A stretch of 64,000 nt of DNA from Noviherbaspirillum aridicola. Lineage in GTDB: Bacteria > Pseudomonadota > Gammaproteobacteria > Burkholderiales > Burkholderiaceae_D. The translations under genes were made by a program, and so were the position numbers. The stretch lies in NCBI RefSeq assembly GCF_019656455.1, contig NZ_BPMK01000014.1, forward strand, positions 1-64,000, given 5' to 3'. The notes beneath the pieces were generated by a model. It was given only the letters and a program-made list of their open reading frames with translations. It did no database searches and was not told where the DNA came from. Positions 41,571 to 50,295 of this stretch are shown here, piece by piece (positions within the stretch are counted from its first letter, which is position 1; the number at the start of each line of letters is the position of its first letter).

Positions 41571-42341
41571 ATGAAGCTGCAATTCAAGAATATCGCCAAG
41601 AATTTCGGCGGCCTGAAAGTCATCGAGGACTTCAGCCGCGACATCGAGGAAGGCCAGCTGGTCGCGCTGGTCGGCCCCTCCGGCTGCGGCAAGTCGACGC
41701 TGCTGCATATCGCCGCCGGCCTGGAAAAGCCGAGCGCGGGTCAGATCCTGGCCGCCGGCAAGCCGGTCGAGGGACCGCACCCGGAGCGCATGCTGATGTT
41801 CCAGGAAAACGCCCTCTATCCCTGGCTGACGATTGCGCAGAACGTGGCCATGGCGCTGGAGCTGCAGAAGGTCGACAGGAAGCAGGCGCGCGAGCAGGCC
41901 TTCGCCTGGCTGGAAAAGGTCAAGCTCAAGGGTTTCGAGGATTACTACCCGCACCAGGTCTCGGGCGGCATGCGGCAGCGCGCCGCGCTGGCGCGGGCCT
42001 TCATCTCGAATCCCAAGGCGCTGCTGCTGGACGAGCCTTTCGGCGCGCTCGACGCGCTCACCCGCATGACGCTGCAGGATGCGCTGCGCGAACTGATCCG
42101 CGAGACCCGTCCGACGGTGCTGCTGGTGACCCACGACGTGGACGAGGCGCTGTTCCTGGCCGACCGCATCCTGGTGTTTTCCAACCGGCCGGCCACGGTG
42201 CTCAGGGAATTCAATCTCGCGCATTACGAAAAGACGCACGACCTGTCCGATTTCGCGGATGTGCGCAGGCAGATTTTAGGATTGCTCGGCATCCACGCCG
42301 AGCACGGAGACATGACAATGACCGAAGGAGCAGGAATATGA
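41571..42341 (+). CDS. ABC transporter ATPase, NitT/TauT (SsuB/TauB) family
   Basis: 256 residues. Walker A is GPSGCGKST (35-43), the Q-loop is MLMFQENALYPW, the signature is VSGGMRQR (Val in place of the usual Leu), and Walker B is LLLDEPFGALD, with the H-loop in VTHDVDEA. This is the energising subunit of an importer for nitrate, sulphonate, taurine or similar small organic ligands. The stop overlaps the next gene by ATGA, so they are coupled. Confidence 0.9.
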   Translation: MKLQFKNIAKNFGGLKVIEDFSRDIEEGQLVALVGPSGCGKSTLLHIAAGLEKPSAGQILAAGKPVEGPHPERMLMFQENALYPWLTIAQNVAMALELQKVDRKQAREQAFAWLEKVKLKGFEDYYPHQVSGGMRQRAALARAFISNPKALLLDEPFGALDALTRMTLQDALRELIRETRPTVLLVTHDVDEALFLADRILVFSNRPATVLREFNLAHYEKTHDLSDFADVRRQILGLLGIHAEHGDMTMTEGAGI

Positions 42342-43327
42342 AAAAGTTCGCCATCGCGGCACTGGCAGCCCTCGCGTTCGCCGGCCAGGCCTACGCCCAG
42401 GAAAAATTCAAGGTCGGCTACCTGCGCGTCATGGACGACGCCCAGGCGATCGTCGCGCATGAGGCCGGCCTGTACAAGAAATACGGCCTCGATGTCGAAC
42501 TGGTCGAGTTCAAGTCCGGCACCGACCTGATCAAGGCCATCGTCGGCGGACAGCTCGACTCCGGCGTGCTCGGCTTCACCAACGCGGTGGCCTGGGCCTC
42601 CAAGGGCGCCGACCTGAAGGTGGTGTCCGGCGCCCAGCACGGCTATCACGCGATCGTCGCGCGCAACGACGCCAACATCAGCAAGGTCGCCGACCTCAAG
42701 GGCAAGACCCTGGCCTCGCAGGCCGAGGGCAGCACCGCCGACACCGTGCTCAAGGGCGTGGTGCTCAAGCAGGCCGGCCTCAAGACCGACGACGTCAACG
42801 TGATGGGCGTGAGCCCGCAGGTGGCGGTGCAGTCGCTGGTCGGCAAGCGCGTCGACGCCGCCTTCCTGTTCGAGCCGCAGGCCTCGATCGCCCAGCTGAT
42901 CGCGCCGGTCAAGCAGATCTACGAGATCGGCGAAGTCTGGCCCTTCCCCTGCATGGTCACCGTCACGTCCGGCGAGACCCTGAAGAAGCGCAAGGACGCG
43001 GTCTGGAAATCCCTCGACGCGCAGCGCGACGCGATCGACATGCTGCAGAAGAAGCCGCAGGATGCGTCCAAGCTGATCGCCGGCTACTTCATCTCCGAGC
43101 CCACGCTCAAGACGCTGACCAAGGGCGAGGTGCCGCGCGAGGCCGTCATCACCGACGCCATCAAGAGCCAGACCTTCTCCGCCGCGCTGACGCCGAAGGA
43201 ACTGGCCCGCATGCAGGAAATCGCCGACATCCTGCAGGAGCAGGGTTCGCTCAAGACGCGCGACGGCAAGCCCTTCGACGTCAACAGCATCCTCGACCTG
43301 TCGTGGCAGAAGGAACGCAAGCTGTAA
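42338..43327 (+). CDS. ABC transporter substrate-binding protein, NMT1/SsuA family
   Basis: 329 residues with a signal peptide (1-20, QAYA then QEKFKVGYLR). The fold is the NMT1/ThiY/SsuA type of periplasmic binding protein. Typical are HEAGLYKKYGLDVELVEF, the GGQLDSGVLGFTNAVAW stretch and DLKGKTLASQAEGSTADTVL. Its ligand is one of the sulphonate, taurine or pyrimidine-type group and cannot be told from sequence. Start overlaps the ATPase stop; AGGAGCAGGA precedes it. Confidence 0.9.
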   Translation: MKKFAIAALAALAFAGQAYAQEKFKVGYLRVMDDAQAIVAHEAGLYKKYGLDVELVEFKSGTDLIKAIVGGQLDSGVLGFTNAVAWASKGADLKVVSGAQHGYHAIVARNDANISKVADLKGKTLASQAEGSTADTVLKGVVLKQAGLKTDDVNVMGVSPQVAVQSLVGKRVDAAFLFEPQASIAQLIAPVKQIYEIGEVWPFPCMVTVTSGETLKKRKDAVWKSLDAQRDAIDMLQKKPQDASKLIAGYFISEPTLKTLTKGEVPREAVITDAIKSQTFSAALTPKELARMQEIADILQEQGSLKTRDGKPFDVNSILDLSWQKERKL

Positions 43328-43353
43328 TCGGCTTGAATTCCAGGAAAAACACC

Positions 43354-43372
43354 GGCCGGCATCACGCCGGCC
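43354..43372 (+). promoter_or_regulatory. hairpin between binding-protein and permease genes
   Basis: GGCCGGC-ATCAC-GCCGGCC, a perfect 7-bp stem 26 bp after the binding-protein stop and 16 bp before the permease. Followed by TTCGCATTT, it is a weak terminator or stabiliser and would keep the binding protein in excess. Confidence 0.5.
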
Positions 43373-43388
43373 TTCGCATTTGTAAAAC

Positions 43389-44162
43389 ATGAGCACCAGA
43401 ACCCGCCTTTCCGGCAACAGCAAGAAACTCGCCTTCGCCCTGGCGGTGGTTTTCATTCTCCTGATGTGGCAGGTCGCCGCCTGGATCCTGCCCGACTTCC
43501 TGATGCCGGACGTGCCCACGGTGATCGCGCGGCTATGGGAAGAAACGCAGTCGGAGAACTTCCGCGCGGCGCTCTGGGGCAGCCTTGGCCGGCTCGGCGC
43601 GGGCTACGGCTCGGCGATGCTGTTCGGCGTCGGCTTCGGCCTGATCGGCGCCATCCTCTTCTTCTTCCGCGAAGTGCTGAAGTCGGCGATCATCATCCTG
43701 CAGTCGATTCCGTCCATCGCCTGGGTGCCGCTGCTCCTGATCGTGATGGGCTTCGGCAGCCTGCCGATCATCGTGGTGGTGGCGATCGCCGCCTTCTTCC
43801 CCGCCGCGCTGTCGGTGATGAACGCCACCGAAAGCGTGCAGCAGGTGCATGTGTCGGCCGCGCGTGTGATGGGCGCCTCGCGCTGGGAAATGATCAAGCG
43901 CGTCTATCTGCCGGCGGTGATGCCGGAACTGATCACTGGCGCCCAGCTCGCCTTCGGCAATGCCTGGCGCGCGCTGATCTCGGCCGAGATGCTGGTCGGC
44001 TTCGGCAAGGGCCTCGGCCGCTCGCTGTCCTACGCCGGCGAGACCGCCGACATGGTCGGCGTGATGACCAACATCCTCGCCATCGCGATCCTGGCGCCGC
44101 TGATCGACCAGCTGCTGCTGGAAAAGCTCAAGCATCGCGTGCTGCGCTACCAGTATGTGTGA
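43389..44162 (+). CDS. ABC transporter permease, SsuC/TauC family
   Basis: 257 residues with six membrane helices and the EAA loop SAARVMGASRWEMIKRVYLPAVMPELITG (about 157-185, quoted in two parts: SAARVMGASRWEMIKR and VYLPAVMPELITG). It partners the ATPase at 41571. The order ATPase, binding protein, permease is normal for this importer family. Confidence 0.9.
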   Translation: MSTRTRLSGNSKKLAFALAVVFILLMWQVAAWILPDFLMPDVPTVIARLWEETQSENFRAALWGSLGRLGAGYGSAMLFGVGFGLIGAILFFFREVLKSAIIILQSIPSIAWVPLLLIVMGFGSLPIIVVVAIAAFFPAALSVMNATESVQQVHVSAARVMGASRWEMIKRVYLPAVMPELITGAQLAFGNAWRALISAEMLVGFGKGLGRSLSYAGETADMVGVMTNILAIAILAPLIDQLLLEKLKHRVLRYQYV

Positions 44163-44170
44163 GTGACGCC

Positions 44171-44968
44171 ATGACCCGCCTGCCGGCTTCCTCCCTGTTG
44201 TGCGCGCTGCTGATGGCGGCCGGCGCCGCCTGCGCCGCACAGCCGGAGCGCGCGGCACAGCCGGGCCGGCTGCCGGCGGGTATCGCCTATCCGGTGCCGG
44301 AGTACAAGGGCGGCATGAAATTCCGCACGCCCGACGCGCTCGACCAGCAACTGCTGACCGAGGCCGCCAGGCGCATGAAGCTCACGCCCGCGATCGTGCG
44401 CAGCGACGCGTCGCAGGTCGGCGCGCAGCTCGCTTCAGGCCAGGTCCGGCTGGCGCTGCTGGCGATCGATCCGGCGAGGGCGCCGGCCGGGACCACCCTC
44501 GTTCCGACCGGTTACGTCGCCGCGCCGATGGCCGTCATGCGCACCGACACCGACATCAGGCGCTGGGAGCATCTGAAGGGGCGCAAGGTCTGCCTGTCCG
44601 AGGGCGGGCTGTATGTCGGCACGCTGGCGGCGAAGTACGGCGCCGTCGAGATCGTGCAACGCGCGCCGGCCGACTCGCTGCTGGCGGTGCGCACCGGCGC
44701 CTGCGACGCCGCCGTGCACGACAGCGCGATGCTGGAAGAACTCGTCAGGCTGCCGGAATGGAAGAAGTTTTCCGCCCGCCTGCCGGCCGGCCCCGGCGTG
44801 CCGCTGTCCTTCGTGGTGCCGTCGGCCGATGCCCGCACCATAAACATGCTCAGGCAGGCCGCGTCCGAGTGGAAATCATCCGGGTATCTGGAGCAGGCGA
44901 TGAAGTCGGCGGTGCGGCATATCGCGTTCGAGGTGTATCTGGATCAGGATGTGCCGGATTGTCACTAG
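44171..44968 (+). CDS. second, divergent periplasmic binding-protein-like protein
   Basis: 265 residues with a signal peptide (about 1-22, AACAA). It resembles type-II periplasmic binding proteins: a SBP_bac_3-like frame with FRTPDALDQQLLTEAARRM, GRKVCLSEGGLYVGTLAAKYGA, and LAVRTGACDAAVHDSAML. It starts 8 bp after the permease stop, so it belongs to the importer operon as an extra receptor with a different ligand or a sensory role. It contains several cysteines (about 115-180), possibly a disulphide. Its last 4 bp overlap the antitoxin relic on the other strand. Confidence 0.75.
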   Translation: MTRLPASSLLCALLMAAGAACAAQPERAAQPGRLPAGIAYPVPEYKGGMKFRTPDALDQQLLTEAARRMKLTPAIVRSDASQVGAQLASGQVRLALLAIDPARAPAGTTLVPTGYVAAPMAVMRTDTDIRRWEHLKGRKVCLSEGGLYVGTLAAKYGAVEIVQRAPADSLLAVRTGACDAAVHDSAMLEELVRLPEWKKFSARLPAGPGVPLSFVVPSADARTINMLRQAASEWKSSGYLEQAMKSAVRHIAFEVYLDQDVPDCH

Positions 44969-45184
44969 CCTCCGAGTGCGGCGGTAAGGGGGTCGCCGGT
45001 CAACTCATCAACGCGCTGGATATTCAGCCGGATATGCACACGCACGAGCGCGCACTGGTTCGGCACTACCGCGGTTGATCGGCTCACTGTGGTGGGTGAT
45101 GACAAAGCGCTCCCCTTTCCTGACCTCCTGCATGACCTCGGACGAGTAAGTTCGCGCTTCATAAGTACCAATTCTCTTAGACAT
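44965..45184 (-). pseudogene. frameshifted Phd/YefM-type antitoxin gene
   Basis: On the minus strand, ATG at 45184 overlaps the exonuclease stop. The frame begins MSKRIGTYEARTYSSEVM, then QEVRKGERFVITHHSEPI, a clear Phd/YefM antitoxin (I...EAR...S..M..V..GE...ITH...PI). It then goes out of frame and ends at 45008. One base fewer in the T pair at 45075-45076 would restore TAVVPNQCALVRVHIRLN and IQRVDELTGDPLTAALGG to the TAG at 44965-44967, giving 72 residues, a normal length. The residues after the shift continue the family pattern. No toxin gene lies beside it. Confidence 0.75.
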
Positions 45185-45950
45185 AGCTGCTCAGCATCTT
45201 CCACGTCACCCCCAGCCGCACATCCGTCCTCAGCGTCACCAGATGACGCGACAAATCCAGATTCGCCCGTTCGCGCCGCAGCCGCTCCCCGAGCGGGTTC
45301 ATGAGGATGCCGGCGCCGGCCAGCACGCCGTCGAGATTGCCGTAGGTCTGCAGCAGCCTGGCCGCGGTCTTCATGCCGACCTTGGACACGCCCGGCACGC
45401 CGTCGGCCTTGTCGCCGACCAGCGCCAGCAGCTCGGGCAGCTGTTCCGGCGTGACGCCGAAGCGGTGCTCCACCCAGGCGCGGTCGTGCCACTCGCCCTT
45501 GAAGTGGTCCCACAATAATGCGCCGTGGGCGATCAGGCCATGCAGGTCGTGGTCGCTCGATGCGATCACCGCTTCGCCGCGGTTCTCCTGCAGCCAGCGC
45601 ATGACGACGGTGGCGATCGCATCGTCGGCCTCGAAGCCGGGCACGCTGACCACCGCCAGCGGCAGGGCGCGCAGCTGTTCCTGGAAGTCCGGCAGACGCT
45701 GCGCCAGCTCCGGCGGCGGCGGCGCGTGGCCGGCGCGGTATTCGGGATGCAGGGCATGGCGCCAGGTCGGGCCGGGCCCGTCGAACACGGCCAGCGCGTG
45801 GCTGGGATGATGGGTGGCCAGCAGCTTGCGGAAGGATGAGAGCGCGTGGCGAAGCGCGGTCTCCGCCTTCAGGACGGGATCGGTTTCGTTGTTGGCCTCA
45901 TAGACGCGGCGCAGGATGTTGAGGCCGTCGATGGCGAGCAGTCGGGACAT
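45177..45950 (-). CDS. 5'-3' exonuclease / flap endonuclease-like protein (Xni-type)
   Basis: 257 residues with the PIN-like fold of the 5' nuclease part of DNA polymerase I, without a polymerase. Acidic site residues are visible: D8 (LLAIDGLN), DGPGPTWR, FEADDAIATVV (near 112-116), SSDHDLHGLI (near 135-138) and GDKADGVPGVSKVG (helix-hairpin-helix, near 185-198). E. coli Xni is of this size and removes 5' flaps. ATG at 45950 is chosen; GTG at 45965 is possible. It is followed on the same strand by the antitoxin relic, whose ATG overlaps its stop. Confidence 0.85.
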   Translation of the reverse strand: MSRLLAIDGLNILRRVYEANNETDPVLKAETALRHALSSFRKLLATHHPSHALAVFDGPGPTWRHALHPEYRAGHAPPPPELAQRLPDFQEQLRALPLAVVSVPGFEADDAIATVVMRWLQENRGEAVIASSDHDLHGLIAHGALLWDHFKGEWHDRAWVEHRFGVTPEQLPELLALVGDKADGVPGVSKVGMKTAARLLQTYGNLDGVLAGAGILMNPLGERLRRERANLDLSRHLVTLRTDVRLGVTWKMLSSYV

Positions 45951-45996
45951 GGCGGCAGCGGGCACGAGCGGACAGCCTGCATTGTATACCGCGCCC

Positions 45997-48243
45997 TCAG
46001 GCGACCACCGTGTCGGCCGCCGTCATCAGCCGGGCCACTTCCGATGCCGCCACCGGCCGGCCGAGCAGGAAGCCCTGGGCCACGTCGCAGCCGGCGGCCT
46101 TGAGAAACTCCGCCTGCTGCGCCGTCTCCACGCCCTCGGCCACCACCTTCAGGCCCATCTTGTGGGCGATGGCGATGATGGCTTCGGTGATGGCGACGTC
46201 GTCGGCGTCGTGCGGCACGCCCTTGACGAAGCCGCGGTCGATCTTGAGGCTGTCGAGCGGATACTGCTTGAGGCTGGCGAGCGAGGAATAGCCGGTGCCG
46301 AAATCGTCGATCGACAGGGCCACGCCCATGTCGCGTATGCGGTCGAGCAGCTCGATCGCCTCGCCCGGGTTGTGCATGATCGCGCTTTCGGTCAGTTCCA
46401 GCTCCAGCATCGAGGGCGGCAGGCCGCTGTTGTCGAGCGCCTCGCGGATGGTGTCGAGCAGGTCGTCGGCGGCGAACTGGCGCGCCGACAGGTTGACCGC
46501 GATATGGCCGAAGCGGCGGCCCTCGTCGAGCCAGGCCTTGCCCTGCCGGCAGGCTTCCTTCAGCACCCAGGCGCCGATCGGCACGATCAGGCCGTTCTGC
46601 TCGGCGAGGGCGATGAAGGTGCCGGGGAAGACCATGCCCAGCTCCGGGTGGCGCCAGCGGATCAGGGCCTCGACCCCGGCCAGCCTGCCGGTGGCGGTGG
46701 CGAACTGGGGCTGGTAGTGCAGCTCGAACTCGCCGCGTTCCAGCGCGCGTCGCAGGCTGTTCTCGAGCAGCATCTGCTCGAAGGCCTGGTGGTTCATGTC
46801 AGCGGTGAAGAACTGGAAGGTGTTGCGGCCGCGTTCCTTGGCGCGGTACATCGCGACATCGGCGTTCTTGAGCAGGGTGGGCGCATCCTTGCCGTCCGAC
46901 GGATAGCAGGCGACGCCGACGCTGGCGGTGATGTACATCTCCTGGCCGTCGATCGAGAACGGCTGGGACAGCGTGCGGATGATGCGGTCGGCCAGCTTGG
47001 CGGCGCTGCCGCCGCCGGGCGTGTCGAGCGTGAGGATGGTGAATTCGTCGCCGCCGAGGCGGGCGATGATTTCATTGCCGGAGAGCTGCTGGCGCATGCG
47101 CTGGGTGGCGGCGACCAGCAGCTGGTCGCCGGCGGTATGGCCGAGGGTATCGTTGACGGTCTTGAAGCGGTCGAGGTCGATGAACAGCAGCGCCAGCTGC
47201 CGGCCCTCGTCCTGGGCATGCGCGATCTCCCGCGCGAAGCGGGCCATCATGCCGCTGCGGTTGAGGGTGCCGGTCAGGCTGTCGTGGCTGGCGAGGAAGC
47301 GCAGGCGGGTTTCGTCTTCCTTGCGCCGGGTGTTGTCGGTGAATACGCCGACATAGTTCGTCACGCGCTGCTCGGCGTCGCGCACCGTGGAAATCGACAT
47401 CCAGGCGGGATACCAGTTGCCGTTCTTGCGGCGGTCGCGCACTTCGCCCTGCCAGAGGCCGTCGCGCCTGAGCTGGGCCAGGATTTCCTTGTTGGCTTCC
47501 GCGCCGCGTCCGGTGAGCATGCGCGACAGCTTGCCGGTGGCTTCCGCGGCGGAATAGCCGGTGATGCGGGTGAAGGCGGGGTTGACGGCCTCGATCCGGT
47601 GTTCGGCGTCGGTGATGATGATGCCTTCAGTGGCCGATTCGAACACCCGGTTCGCCAGCCGCGACTGGTGCTCGAAGGCGACCTGGCGGCTGACGTCGAG
47701 CGCCACGCCCATCACCGCCGGCCGGCCCTCGTATTCGCAGGCGCTGCCGTGGACATCGGCCCACATGACGCTGCCGTCCCGGCGCAGCGCGCGGTAGGTA
47801 TAGCGGATGCTGGTGACCTCGCCTTCCAGCCGCAGCCGGTGGTTTTCGGTCAGGAGGGAAATGTCGTCCGGATGGGTGAGGTCGGCCACGGGCAGGCCGA
47901 TCAGCTGCTCCGGCTCGTCATAGCCGAGCAGCTCGGCCGACTTGCGGTTGGCGTAGGCGACCTTGCCATCCTGGACCACGTACAGGCCGACCAGCGACTG
48001 CTCGACGAAATTGCGGAACTTGCGCTCGGACTCGCGCAGCGCGAGGTCGCTCTGCAGGCCCGGCGCGGTGACCACGCGCCAGATCAGCACGCCGACGGCG
48101 GGCGCCAGCACCAGCACTGCCAGCGGCGGCAGCGCCAGTCCCGCCAGCACCATGGCCGAAGCCGCTACCGCGCCCAGCGCCGCGCCTGTCCAGTGGCGCG
48201 AACTCCTGAGCTTCCTGCGCAAGTGGTCCGACCACTGCATCAT
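45997..48243 (-). CDS. PAS-PAS-GGDEF-EAL cyclic-di-GMP signalling protein
   Basis: 748 residues. Two membrane helices at about 20-62, PAS domains at about 75-190 and 195-315, GGDEF domain with intact RLGGDEFTI (about 392-400), and EAL domain with intact GVEALIRWRHPE (about 520-531), plus the NLSARQF and DDFGTGYSSLASLK motifs. Both catalytic motifs are whole, so it may make and break cyclic di-GMP. The RxxD inhibition site before GGDEF is not seen (SGNEIIARL). The signal is probably read by the PAS domains near the membrane. Confidence 0.93.
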   Translation of the reverse strand: MMQWSDHLRRKLRSSRHWTGAALGAVAASAMVLAGLALPPLAVLVLAPAVGVLIWRVVTAPGLQSDLALRESERKFRNFVEQSLVGLYVVQDGKVAYANRKSAELLGYDEPEQLIGLPVADLTHPDDISLLTENHRLRLEGEVTSIRYTYRALRRDGSVMWADVHGSACEYEGRPAVMGVALDVSRQVAFEHQSRLANRVFESATEGIIITDAEHRIEAVNPAFTRITGYSAAEATGKLSRMLTGRGAEANKEILAQLRRDGLWQGEVRDRRKNGNWYPAWMSISTVRDAEQRVTNYVGVFTDNTRRKEDETRLRFLASHDSLTGTLNRSGMMARFAREIAHAQDEGRQLALLFIDLDRFKTVNDTLGHTAGDQLLVAATQRMRQQLSGNEIIARLGGDEFTILTLDTPGGGSAAKLADRIIRTLSQPFSIDGQEMYITASVGVACYPSDGKDAPTLLKNADVAMYRAKERGRNTFQFFTADMNHQAFEQMLLENSLRRALERGEFELHYQPQFATATGRLAGVEALIRWRHPELGMVFPGTFIALAEQNGLIVPIGAWVLKEACRQGKAWLDEGRRFGHIAVNLSARQFAADDLLDTIREALDNSGLPPSMLELELTESAIMHNPGEAIELLDRIRDMGVALSIDDFGTGYSSLASLKQYPLDSLKIDRGFVKGVPHDADDVAITEAIIAIAHKMGLKVVAEGVETAQQAEFLKAAGCDVAQGFLLGRPVAASEVARLMTAADTVVA

Positions 48244-48357
48244 GCCGACGTCTCCAATGGCTGGAGGCGCGCCGCGGGCGGCGATCCCCCTGTTGCTTGA
48301 TTTGTGGGCGTTGATATTAGCAGCGGGGATGCAAATCCGAAACCTTTGTCGCTCCGC

Positions 48358-49611
48358 TCAGGAAAATCGTGTGGCGGAAAACGGCGCGAAGCGGTCGCCG
48401 CCGGTATCTCCGGCGATGGCCGCCGCCAGCCATTTCCCGGTATTGGCGGAGGCGGTCAGCCCGAGGTGGCCGTGGCCGAACGCGCACCACAGGCCGGGCA
48501 GCGACGGCACCGGGCCGAGCACCGGCAGGGAGTCCGGCAGGCAGGGGCGGTGCCCCATCCAGGTCGCCGGACGCTCGCCGAGCTTCAGCTGCGGAAAGCC
48601 GGCCAGCGCGGCGGCGCCGAGCAGCTGCGCGCGGCGCGCCGTCGGCGGCATGTCCAGGCCGCCGAACTCCACCGTGCCGGATATGCGCACCCCGGTCTCC
48701 ATCGGCGCCAGGAAAACCTTGCGGTCCGCCAGCACCACCGGCCGCCCGAGCGACACGCCCGGCTCGGCCACGTGCAGGTGGTAGCCGCGCTGGCTCTCCA
48801 GCGGCACGCGCAGTCCGAACGGACGCAGCAGCGGGGCCGACCAGGCGCCGGCGGCGATCACCACGTCCGCCGCCGCGTAGGCGCCCGCCTCGCCGCGCAC
48901 GGTCCAGCCGTCCACCCCCCTCTCCAGCCCCCGCACGCGGTCGCGGATGAAGGCCGCGCCACGCGCGCGCAGCGCCTCGGCCAGCGCGCCCGCATACCGG
49001 AAGGGCTCTGTGACCGCGCCCTGCCCGGGCATGAACACCGCGACCCGGTAATCCGGGCTGACCGACGGCTCCAGCGCCCGGATCGCGGCGGCGTCGATGA
49101 CCTCGGCGGCCACGCCCCGTTCGCGCCGCAACCGCCAGCTGCCCGCATCCTTGGCCAGCGCCTGTTCATCCCGGTAGAGATGCAGCTGCCCGTTCTGCAC
49201 CACCCGCTGCGGGCAGCCGATCTCGGCCGCGAGCGCCCGGTGGTTGTCCAGCGCGCCGGCAAACAGTGTGCTCAGCGCATCCGCGATGCCTTCGATCCGC
49301 GCCGGGTCCGCCGCCCGCACGAAGCGCAGCAGCCAGGGCGCGGCGCGCAGCCAGTAACGCGCCGGCACATGCAGCGGGCTGTCGGCATCGAGCAGCATCG
49401 CCGCCGCGTTGCGCATCACGCCGGGCATGGCCAGCGGCGCGACCGATCCGGAGGAAATCGCGCCCGCGTTACCGTACGAGCATTGCGAGCCGGGCGCTTC
49501 CGGGTCGATCAGGCGCACCTCGCGCCCCGCCTTGCGCAGCTCCCAGGCCACGCACAATCCGACGATGCCGGCGCCGATCACGATCACCGGCGGGTTTGCT
49601 GTGTCTTGCAT
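48358..49611 (-). CDS. FAD-dependent D-amino-acid dehydrogenase-like protein (DadA family)
   Basis: 417 residues. The Rossmann FAD site is VIVIGAGIVGLCVAWELRKA at 9-28, followed by the DadA-like GSQCSYGNAGAISSGSVAPL. The C-terminal FAD segment is GLWCAFGHGHLGLTASANTGK. It probably oxidises a D-amino acid to the keto acid and passes electrons to the respiratory chain. The substrate side is not certain; sarcosine/proline relatives share the fold. The start at 49611 has GGAGC before it. A longer frame to 49803 covers the start region of the MazG gene and is rejected. Confidence 0.88.
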   Translation of the reverse strand: MQDTANPPVIVIGAGIVGLCVAWELRKAGREVRLIDPEAPGSQCSYGNAGAISSGSVAPLAMPGVMRNAAAMLLDADSPLHVPARYWLRAAPWLLRFVRAADPARIEGIADALSTLFAGALDNHRALAAEIGCPQRVVQNGQLHLYRDEQALAKDAGSWRLRRERGVAAEVIDAAAIRALEPSVSPDYRVAVFMPGQGAVTEPFRYAGALAEALRARGAAFIRDRVRGLERGVDGWTVRGEAGAYAAADVVIAAGAWSAPLLRPFGLRVPLESQRGYHLHVAEPGVSLGRPVVLADRKVFLAPMETGVRISGTVEFGGLDMPPTARRAQLLGAAALAGFPQLKLGERPATWMGHRPCLPDSLPVLGPVPSLPGLWCAFGHGHLGLTASANTGKWLAAAIAGDTGGDRFAPFSATRFS

Positions 49612-49696
49612 GCTTGCTCCGTGTCCAACGACCCGACATCGTAGCGCGTCGGCGCCCATGGCGCTCTCCGCAAAACCACGGCACACTGGCGCGATC

Positions 49697-50068
49697 ATGG
49701 AAAAACCCGACCTCGACACCATCCGCCGCCGCCTCGAAACCTTCCGCGACGAACGCGACTGGCGCCAGTTCCACACGCTCAAGGACCTGATCATCTCGGT
49801 CAACCTGGAGGCGGCCGAACTGCTGGAGCTGACGCAATGGAAGCGCGACGACGAACTGTCCCGGCTGCGAAACGATCCCGCGTTCCAGGAGCGACTGCGC
49901 GAGGAATGCGCGGATGTCTTTCTCTATCTGCTGCTCGTGGCCGGGGAAGCGGGCTTCGACCTGCTGCAGGCGGCGGCCGACAAGATCGAGAAGAATGCGG
50001 TCAAGTATCCGGTTGAGCGGGCGCGGGGGTCGGCGCGGAAGTATAGTGAGTTGGGGGATGAGGATTGA
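49697..50068 (+). CDS. MazG-like nucleotide pyrophosphohydrolase
   Basis: 123 residues of the MazG/iMazG fold. The metal-binding acid pattern is seen in NLEAAELLELTQW (E38, E41, E44) and REECADVFLYLL (E69/E70, D73). The opening RDERDWRQFHTLKDLIIS is typical of the small bacterial form. It cleaves nucleoside triphosphates to monophosphate and pyrophosphate and may clear damaged nucleotides. It is divergent from the DadA-like gene. Confidence 0.9.
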   Translation: MEKPDLDTIRRRLETFRDERDWRQFHTLKDLIISVNLEAAELLELTQWKRDDELSRLRNDPAFQERLREECADVFLYLLLVAGEAGFDLLQAAADKIEKNAVKYPVERARGSARKYSELGDED

Positions 50069-50152
50069 GGGTGCGGTGCAGGCCGGGCGTCTCCGTCGGG
50101 GGCGTGGTGGCATGACCCGGCAGGTCTTACCCATGTGACTGAGGCTGTACAG

Positions 50153-50286
50153 CCTCTCGTTCCGGTTTTCTCTCCGGTGCTGCGGTTCGGCAGCCACTTC
50201 GTGGACACAAGCCGGGACTGGCCCCGGCAAGCATCCACGGAGTGACTACCGCTTTGAAGCACCGAAGAGAAACAAGAAACGAGAGG
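50153..50286 (-). repeat. 134-nt palindromic element just after the NYN gene (MITE or structured RNA)
   Basis: The ends are inverted repeats of 53 nt: 50153-50205 and 50234-50286 pair at 40 of 53 positions, with 9 perfect outer bases (CCTCTCGTT/AACGAGAGG) and a 9-of-10 inner block (TCTCCGGTGC). The centre carries its own GC hairpin (GCCGGG/CCCGGC). On the minus strand it starts 10 nt after the NYN stop, and four of the 13 mismatches become G-U pairs there. Next to it is GAGGCTGTACAGCCTC (50141-50156), a perfect palindrome. Confidence 0.7.
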
Positions 50287-50295
50287 GCCGCCCCC

